Below are positions 36,293 through 43,700 of a stretch of 64,000 nucleotides of DNA, one piece after another; the stretch's first letter is position 1; each line of letters begins with the position of its first letter. The notes beneath the pieces were generated by a model. It was not told where the DNA came from, did not search any database, and was given only the letters and a program-made list of their open reading frames with translations. Location: contig NZ_VNIA01000001.1 of assembly GCF_008124875.1 (NCBI RefSeq), forward strand, positions 304,943 through 368,942, in the 5' to 3' direction. A program made the translations under genes and the position numbers. This DNA comes from Tenacibaculum adriaticum (lineage in GTDB: Bacteria > Bacteroidota > Bacteroidia > Flavobacteriales > Flavobacteriaceae).

Positions 36293-37621
36293 ATGAAAAA
36301 AATATTTTTATCTCTACTTTTTATCTCCTCTAGCCTATTATCACAAAACACAGGTATAGATTCTGTTTTTGTTCAAAAGAATATCGCTTCACAATCAATT
36401 GATAGCATTCAAAATAACGAAATTAAAGAAACAGTTATTGCTGAAGAATTATACACTAACGATGATTTAAAATTAATGGACAGTTTGCTGATTGAAGCAA
36501 AGTTTAAATCACCTTTATATGATAGCATTCAATATGTAATTAATGATAAAGATATCATAGGAAATGTTACTGAAATTGTTTCTCCAGATTTATTAAAATC
36601 TCGATTAGCAGAAATTAATACCACTACCCCATTTCATTTAGCGTATAATCCCGCACTAGAAAAAACAATTAATAATTATATCAAATACCGTAAAAAATAT
36701 TACCCTGCTCTAATGGCAAGAGCTCAGTATTATTTCCCAATGTTTGAACAGTATTTAGATCAATACGACATTCCTTTAGAAATGAAGTATTTGGCTATTG
36801 TAGAATCTACGCTAAATCCAAAAGCGAAATCCAGAGTAGGCGCAACTGGTTTATGGCAATTTATGTACGGAACGGGAAGACAATTTAAACTTGCTGTAAA
36901 CTCTTATGTAGACGAACGCCAAGATCCTGTGAAATCAACTATTGCTGCGTGTAAATATTTAAATAGTTTGTACGATATTTTTGGTGATTGGGATTTAGCT
37001 TTAGCAGCTTATAACTCTGGTCCTGGAAATGTGTTAAAAGCGATAAAACGTTCTGGTGGATATCGAAATTATTGGAATATTCGTCCGTTTTTACCAAGAG
37101 AAACCGCTGGTTATGTGCCTGCTTTTTATGCAACTATGTATATTTTTAAATATGCAGATGAATTAGGAATTTATCCTGAGGCTCCGCAAATTTTCAATTT
37201 TCAAACAGATACAATTCAAATAAAAAGGAGTCTTTCCTTTGATCATATTTCAGAAAAAACTGGGGTTGATACAGAAATTTTATCTTTCTTAAATCCCATG
37301 TATAAATTGGATATTATTCCGCATGTTAAAAATAAAGGCTTTGCTGTGCGTTTGCCTCGTAACAAAACCTTTGAATTTTTGGATAAAGAACATGAAATAT
37401 ATGCATTAGCAGATTATGATGATTCTAAACGAGAAAAACCATTACCAAAATACTTTGAAATGGATAAGCGTATTCGTTACAAAGTAAAAAATGGAGATTT
37501 TTTAGGAAAAATTGCTGCTAAATTTGGTGTGCGTATAAAAGACATAAAGCGTTGGAATAATATGTTAAGTACCCGATTAAAAATTGGCCAACATTTATAT
37601 ATTTACCCTAAAAGGATGTAA
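36293..37621 (+). CDS. Lytic transglycosylase with LysM (MltD-like)
   Basis: 442 residues from ATG 36293. In-frame ATGs at 36272 and 36281 would lengthen the signal peptide MKKIFLSLLFISSSLLSQ. The GH23/SLT domain has catalytic Glu171 in LAIVESTLNPKAKS and GATGLWQFM, and AAYNSGPGNV confirms the fold. One LysM repeat (RYKVKNGDFLGKIAAKFG... LYIYP) closes the protein, giving peptidoglycan binding. It cleaves glycan strands in the periplasm. The stop codon directly abuts the next frame. Confidence 0.91.
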   Translation: MKKIFLSLLFISSSLLSQNTGIDSVFVQKNIASQSIDSIQNNEIKETVIAEELYTNDDLKLMDSLLIEAKFKSPLYDSIQYVINDKDIIGNVTEIVSPDLLKSRLAEINTTTPFHLAYNPALEKTINNYIKYRKKYYPALMARAQYYFPMFEQYLDQYDIPLEMKYLAIVESTLNPKAKSRVGATGLWQFMYGTGRQFKLAVNSYVDERQDPVKSTIAACKYLNSLYDIFGDWDLALAAYNSGPGNVLKAIKRSGGYRNYWNIRPFLPRETAGYVPAFYATMYIFKYADELGIYPEAPQIFNFQTDTIQIKRSLSFDHISEKTGVDTEILSFLNPMYKLDIIPHVKNKGFAVRLPRNKTFEFLDKEHEIYALADYDDSKREKPLPKYFEMDKRIRYKVKNGDFLGKIAAKFGVRIKDIKRWNNMLSTRLKIGQHLYIYPKRM

Positions 37622-37672
37622 ATGGAACAATTTTTGATTAATTACTCTACAACCAAAACTATAAAAACTACA

Positions 37673-38662
37673 ATGAAAAATTTACTTACACTTTTAGCGC
37701 TAACATTCTTCATTGTTAGTTGTAAAAACAATAAAAAAACTGATTTTGTTTTACCAACTTCTTCAGGAAATACTAACAAGATTTTAGTAGTTATGAAAAG
37801 TAACCAATGGTTAGGGAAATCAGGGGACGAAATCCGAACTGTTTTTGGTGAACATCAAGTTGGCTTACCTCAACCAGAAACTTTATTATCTGTTTCACAA
37901 GTTGATCCTTCAGGATTTAAAACTTTTATGCGTAACGATAAGGCTATTTTAATTATGCAAGAAGGAGATAAAGAACAAATTTCTGTTACCAAAAACAAAT
38001 ATGCTGCGCCTCAGACAATTGTGTTAGCAACTGCTAAAAATGAAGAAGGTTTTGTAAACTTAATAAGAAATCGCGGTAAAGAAATTATTAAAATTTTTAA
38101 AGATGAAGACATTAAATTTATTCAAAACATCTTTAAAAAAGAACGTCTAAATGATGAATTGTTTAAAACATTAGAAAATATTGGTGTTAGTTTTGATATT
38201 CCTGAAAGATATTGTTTAGTAGATGATACTGGAGATTTTTTATGGTTACGTCAACATTTAAAAAGCGGAATAGCAAGAGGAGATGGATCTAATAATATTA
38301 TCGTGTATTCCGTTCCTTTAGAAGATGAAACAAAAGTTGCAGATAATATAACCGCTGTTAGAGATACTATTGGTAAAAAATATATCCCTGGAAGCAAAGA
38401 AGGAATGTATATGATTACTGAAAAAGCTTATACTCCCTATACATATGATGCAGAAATAGATGGAAAAAAAGCATTTGAAACTCGTGGTAAATGGGAAGTG
38501 AAAAATGATTTTATGGCAGGTCCTTTTATTAACTATACAGTTATAGATAAAAAGAACAATCGACTAGTTGTTTTTGAAGGATTTACCTATGCTCCTTCTA
38601 TAAATAAAAGAGATTTTATTTTTGAATTAGAAGCTATTGCTAAATCTATGAAAATTAAATAA
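37673..38662 (+). CDS. DUF4837 lipoprotein
   Basis: 329 residues from ATG 37673, chosen because it begins a clean lipoprotein signal (MKNLLTLLALTFFIVSC, Cys17); the frame is open from 37622. KILVVMKSNQWLGKSGDEIRTVFGE and GLPQPE are typical of the DUF4837 family of Bacteroidota. The function is unknown; it is probably an envelope lipoprotein. It ends the long plus-strand run from ricT and is followed by an inverted repeat. Confidence 0.85.
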   Translation: MKNLLTLLALTFFIVSCKNNKKTDFVLPTSSGNTNKILVVMKSNQWLGKSGDEIRTVFGEHQVGLPQPETLLSVSQVDPSGFKTFMRNDKAILIMQEGDKEQISVTKNKYAAPQTIVLATAKNEEGFVNLIRNRGKEIIKIFKDEDIKFIQNIFKKERLNDELFKTLENIGVSFDIPERYCLVDDTGDFLWLRQHLKSGIARGDGSNNIIVYSVPLEDETKVADNITAVRDTIGKKYIPGSKEGMYMITEKAYTPYTYDAEIDGKKAFETRGKWEVKNDFMAGPFINYTVIDKKNNRLVVFEGFTYAPSINKRDFIFELEAIAKSMKIK

Positions 38663-38673
38663 ATAACCAGTAG

Positions 38674-38714
38674 CTAAAACACCTCTCTATATCAAGTATA
38701 AAGTGGTGTTTTAG
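38674..38714. repeat. Inverted repeat after the DUF4837 gene
   Basis: Perfect 10-bp arms CTAAAACACC (38674-38683) / GGTGTTTTAG (38705-38714) with a 21-nt loop and no T-run. It may act as a weak terminator or 3' stabiliser between convergent genes. Confidence 0.55.
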
Positions 38715-38760
38715 TGACTTATTAATCCATTTACAAAAGTATAATAGTTTTTTTTACTCA

Positions 38761-39477
38761 TCATATCTCTCTCAATATTTTATCTTTTACCTCTTTTACA
38801 AAGTTTCTACCTATAGGAAGTCGTTTGTCTCCAATATGAATACAATTTCCATCAATAGCCATTACTTTATTTATAGCAATAGTAAAAGATCTATGAATTC
38901 TAATAAACTGATTATTAGGTAGTAATTTAGTTATCGCTAAGAGATTGTAGTGGGTAATGTAGTCATCGTAAATCGTTTTTATGGAAACATAATCTTTAAG
39001 ACTTTTTATATACAGAATGTCATCATAGAAAATTTTTATCATCTTTTTATCAACCTTTATAAAAAAATAATTATTGTTGATAACTTGTTCTTGATTAACT
39101 TCTTGTGAACCATTTTTAGAATTCAATAGTTTAGATACTTTATTTAAGGATTTCATGATTCTTTTTAGAGCTATCGGTTTAACCAAATAATCTGTAACAT
39201 CTAGTTCAAATCCCTCTACAGCGAATTCTCTGTATGCGGTAGTAATAATGATTAAAGGGGGATTACTAAGACTTTTAATGAATTCTATTCCATTTAATTT
39301 TGGCATATTTATATCAATAAAAATTAATTGTATCTGGTTTTTTGACAATATATTAAACGCCTCAATAGGGTTATTACAAGTATGAGATACATTAAAATTA
39401 TCAAAACTTTCTAAATGCTTTTTAAGCACATTGATAGCCAAAGGTTCGTCATCAACTATTAAACATTGTATTTTCAT
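38761..39477 (-). CDS. LytTR-type response regulator
   Basis: 238 residues. A receiver domain with phospho-acceptor Asp55 in FIDINMPK, the acidic pair Asp9-Asp10, and Lys100 in LVKP is followed by a LytTR DNA-binding domain (about 135-238; FIRIHRSFTIAINKV and LPIGRNF are typical). Its start overlaps the kinase gene by 4 nt, so kinase and regulator are one unit. The divergent chitinase gene is the obvious candidate target, by position only. LytTR regulators also control autolysis and surface carbohydrate genes. Confidence 0.92.
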   Translation of the reverse strand: MKIQCLIVDDEPLAINVLKKHLESFDNFNVSHTCNNPIEAFNILSKNQIQLIFIDINMPKLNGIEFIKSLSNPPLIIITTAYREFAVEGFELDVTDYLVKPIALKRIMKSLNKVSKLLNSKNGSQEVNQEQVINNNYFFIKVDKKMIKIFYDDILYIKSLKDYVSIKTIYDDYITHYNLLAITKLLPNNQFIRIHRSFTIAINKVMAIDGNCIHIGDKRLPIGRNFVKEVKDKILREI

Positions 39478-40520
39478 TTAAGGGGGATTTTTAAAACTAT
39501 TTCATAGTCTATTTCATTTTCATTAATTCTAAATTCATAATTATTATCAAACAACAATCCTAATCTACGTTTGGTATTTTTCAAACCAATACCATTTTCT
39601 ATTTTAGAACCTTTAGTAAAATTTTTAAAACCACTTTTTTTATTTTTTGTTATAAAAGTTAGCCATGAATCAATTACTTCAATACTAATATATAAATTAA
39701 CTTTTCCTAGATCATAATCGGTACCATGTTTAAAAAGATTTTCAATAAATTGTAACAATAATAATGGAGGTATTTTATAACTCTCTATAGATCCTGTTAA
39801 TAAAAAATCTACACCTACTCTATTTCCAAATCTTAATTGTTCTAAATCTATATAATTCTGAATATATTTTATTTCATTTAATAGGTATACTTCCTTTTTA
39901 TTGCCCTCATAAATAATATAACTCATAAATTCTGAAAGCTTAACCACTGTTTCCTCTGCTCTATCTGATTTATCTAAAATTAAAGAATATAAGTTATTAA
40001 GGGTGTTAAAAAAAAAATGAGGTTGAAGTTGAGCTTTGAGCATAGATAATTCACTCTCAAGGTTTTGTTTCTCAAGACGCTTTGTTTTTTTTAAGTTTTT
40101 CACGTAATCTATAGTCACCTTTATGGCTGTTGTAAAACCAATTACATATAACTGACCAATATATGCTGCAAGAATGTAATTAAAATCAAAAATTGATGTG
40201 TTAGATCTCTGAGATTCTTTGTAAACGTCTGTTGTAACAAATTCGTATGTAAAAATGATTCTCACAAAAGTCATAACCAATATGGCTGTTAAAAGCATAA
40301 AAATATACGCTAAATACCTATTGGGAATTAATCTTGGTAGTAAGAAATATAAATTAAAATATACAAGAATAATATGAACAGAAAATTCAACAATATTTGA
40401 GTAAAATGAATAAGAGTAATCATCAAAATAGCTACCCCATCTCAAAGTATTTAAGGTGAAATAAATTAACCAAAAAAGGCCATGATAAACTATTTCTCTT
40501 TTAATTTTAATTGACTTCAC
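39474..40520 (-). CDS. LytS/YehU-type sensor histidine kinase
   Basis: 348 residues. Four hydrophobic segments lie in the first about 135 residues, then a short coiled coil (140-165), the His_kinase motif LKAQLQPHFFFNTLNNL with phospho-acceptor His168, and a HATPase domain with FIENLFKHG (N box) and GIGLKNTKRRL (G box). There is no periplasmic sensor domain, so the signal may be sensed in the membrane or by a partner. It is encoded with the LytTR regulator downstream. Confidence 0.92.
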   Translation of the reverse strand: MKSIKIKREIVYHGLFWLIYFTLNTLRWGSYFDDYSYSFYSNIVEFSVHIILVYFNLYFLLPRLIPNRYLAYIFMLLTAILVMTFVRIIFTYEFVTTDVYKESQRSNTSIFDFNYILAAYIGQLYVIGFTTAIKVTIDYVKNLKKTKRLEKQNLESELSMLKAQLQPHFFFNTLNNLYSLILDKSDRAEETVVKLSEFMSYIIYEGNKKEVYLLNEIKYIQNYIDLEQLRFGNRVGVDFLLTGSIESYKIPPLLLLQFIENLFKHGTDYDLGKVNLYISIEVIDSWLTFITKNKKSGFKNFTKGSKIENGIGLKNTKRRLGLLFDNNYEFRINENEIDYEIVLKIPLK

Positions 40521-40741
40521 GTTTTAAGATAGACATATGTTATAACTCAAAGTAATCCATTTTATTGAATACTTAAAACACCTTTTTTAGCAAAACTCTC
40601 TTTTAGTGCTTAGTTTATACGTTTTCAGATAGATGATTCCGTATAGCTACAATTTAATGTCGTTCAGCTAATTAGTTTTCTAATAATTACACTTCTTATT
40701 ACTTTAGATTATTATAACAACCCCAAAATCAATCTAATATC
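40521..40741 (+). promoter_or_regulatory. Divergent regulatory region, kinase / chitinase
   Basis: A 221-nt gap between the two start codons. It contains a direct repeat of 14/16 bases: ACGTTTTAAGATAGAC (40521-40536) and ACGTTTTCAGATAGAT (40619-40634), 98 bp apart, one copy touching the kinase start and the other about 108 bp before the chitinase ATG. These are candidate sites for the LytTR regulator. No clear TAnnTTTG is visible for the chitinase gene. Confidence 0.4.
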
Positions 40742-43700
40742 ATGAAAAAAATGAAGTCCCCCGACAAAGAATGGTTAATTCTCAAATCTGAATTAACAAA
40801 ATTACTTTTTATCTTATTCACAATTTTAACAAGTGCTATAACTGCTCAAGTTAATACTGGAGGCTCCAGTACGACTTCAAATCACAACAAACAGATCATT
40901 GGTTATATCACAAATTGGGATGCCTGGAAACAACCAACGGCAGGAGTGCCAGCTCAAGGAGCATTAACTCAATTGAATATAGATTATTCAAAGTACACGA
41001 TTCTTAATTACTCCTTTTTTGGGGTAGCAAATGATGGATCATTACATAGTGGAGATCTTAGAAATAAACAAATTTATCAGCAAGGAGTTGAACAGCAACC
41101 TGGAGATATCCTTTTTAGTGATGTATATAGTAGCTGGGATTATCATATTCTTTTTGGTGAAATAGAACCTATTCAGTATATCAGCGAAGCTGTGAAACAG
41201 AGAGCAGAAGCACTTGGTTATGTGGTAACTGTTGGTGGTAATACATGGAGTCATCCCGCATGGGGACTTTCAGGAACTTTACCTTTACCGTTGCCAAAAG
41301 AAGGTAGTGGTGGAAAAGGATTGCTAGAGTTAGCTCATCAAAACAATGTAAAAGTAATGGCTTCTATTGGTGGCTGGAGTATGTGCAAACATTTTCCAGA
41401 AATGGCAGCGGATCCAGCAAAGAAAGCTAGATTTATAGCAGACTGTAAGAAGCTGATTAGCATGGGATTTGATGGGATTGATCTGGACTGGGAATATCCA
41501 GGAGCCTTCTCTGGAATGAATTTTACAGGAACTGATGCTGATTATGCAAATTTTGAAAATTTAGTACAAGAAATAAGAAATGCTATAGGCCCTACTAAAT
41601 TGATAACAGCTGCTATGGCTGCAGATCCAAAAAAACTAGATGGTTTTAATTGGTCAAAATTGGCCAATACAATGGATTATTTTAATATGATGACCTACGA
41701 TTTTAATGGAGGTTTTTCAGATATTGCAGGTCATAACGCACCAGTATACCCTTATGATGGAGCAGAAGCTCCTGATTTTAACTGGCAATCTACACTAAGT
41801 AAACTAAACTCTTTAGGTGTACCTTCTAATAAAATAAATTTTGGTGCTCCATTTTATGGAAGAGGTGTCATAACAAGTGGTAATGCGGGACTAAATGTAC
41901 CAACTGTAAAAAGAAATGTTACTATTCAGCCCGATGGGCCAGTGAGCACTGCTGCAGATTATACCAATTGGCCACAAGACGTTTATGATGGAACTCCAAA
42001 CTACTTTTTTATTAAACAAAAAACAGGTTCAGGAAGTGGTTGGACTAGACATTGGGATGATCAAGCAAAAGTTCCTTATATGACAAAAGGAAATTATTTT
42101 TTAAGCTACGATGATGAAGAGTCTATAGGTGTAAAAGCGCAATTTATAAATGATAATAACCTCGCAGGAACCATTGTATGGACAGTTTATGGTGATCTAG
42201 AAATGAGTGGTTCGTATGAATCTTATGGAACTAAATTAAAAAAATGGTCTAATGTAAAATCACCATTAATAAATAAGATAAACGATGTTTTTGCTAATGG
42301 CGGTAGCGGCGGAGGTAATATTACTCCTACGGTTTCTATAACATCTCCTCAATCAGGGGCAACATTAACCGCTGGTAACGCTATCAATATTGCAGCAAAT
42401 GCATCAGATAGTGATGGTAGTATTACAAAAGTAGAATTCTATAATGGAGCTACATTATTAGGAGAAGATACGAGCGCACCATACACCTATAGCTGGGCTA
42501 ATGTATCAGCAGGAAGTTATACGATTTCTGTAAAAGCGTATGACAATGCAAGTAGTACAGCTACTTCTTCTGTTGCAGTAACAGTGAGTGGTAGTGGTGG
42601 TAATCAACTACCTACGGTTTCTATAACATCTCCACAATCAGGAACTAGTTTTATTGCTGGAGATAATATTATAATTAGTGCTAATGCTAGCGATGCTGAT
42701 GGTTCTGTAAGTAAAGTAGAGTTTTATAATGGTGCTACTTTATTAGGACAATCTACAAGTAGTCCTTATTCTTATACTTGGAGTAATGTACCTACAGGAA
42801 GTTACACTATTAATGTAAAAGCATTTGATAATGAAAACGCACAGAGTAGTTCTTCAGTTTCAATTACAGTAAGTAATGGTAGTGGAAACGGCACGTGTAC
42901 GGCACCTGCGTGGGTATCAGGACAAGCCTATAATGGAGCTGAAGTAGTATCGCATCATGGCCATGAATACCAAGCAAAATGGTGGACCAATCAGAATCCT
43001 ATAGGGAGCTCTGAGTGGGAAGACCTAGGTGCTTGTGAAGATGGAGACGATGGTAATGATGATGGAGGAAATGGTACGTGTACGGCACCTGCGTGGGTAT
43101 CAGGACAAGCTTATAATGGTTCTGAAGTAGTATCACATGAGGGTCACGAATACAAAGCAAAATGGTGGACGAATCAGAATCCAGTAGGAAGTTCTGAGTG
43201 GGAAGACCTAGGTGCTTGCGATGGTGGCGGTAACAATGGAACCTCTCCTCAGGTAGCTATTAGTACTCCAGGAAATGGCCAATCATATACAGTAGGAAGT
43301 ATAGTAACAATTACAGCTAATGCATCTGACAGTGATGGTAGTGTATCAAAAGTAGAATTCTTTAGTAACGGAAGTAAGTTAGGAGAAGATACAACAAGTC
43401 CTTATAGTTATACATGGAGTAATACGCAAGCAGGAAACTATTCATTAACAGCAGTAGCTACAGACAATAGTAATTTATCATCTACCTCAAATGTGGTAAG
43501 TATTAGTATTACTTCTGATGGAGATGATGATGATGATTGTAATAACAATGATTTTAAAGTCGTTGGATATATGCCTAGTTGGCAAGGTAGCGCAACTGCA
43601 ATACAGTATGATAAACTAACCCATATTAATTATTCTTTCTTAATTCCTAATAGTGACGGTAGCTTGCAAGCATTAGAAGGAGCTGCAAAAATGCAACAAA

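Noticed and set aside
42896..43219. CRISPR-like or tandem satellite repeat
   Set aside because: The 183-bp repeat is in frame and encodes duplicated chitin-binding modules; spacer-repeat structure is absent.
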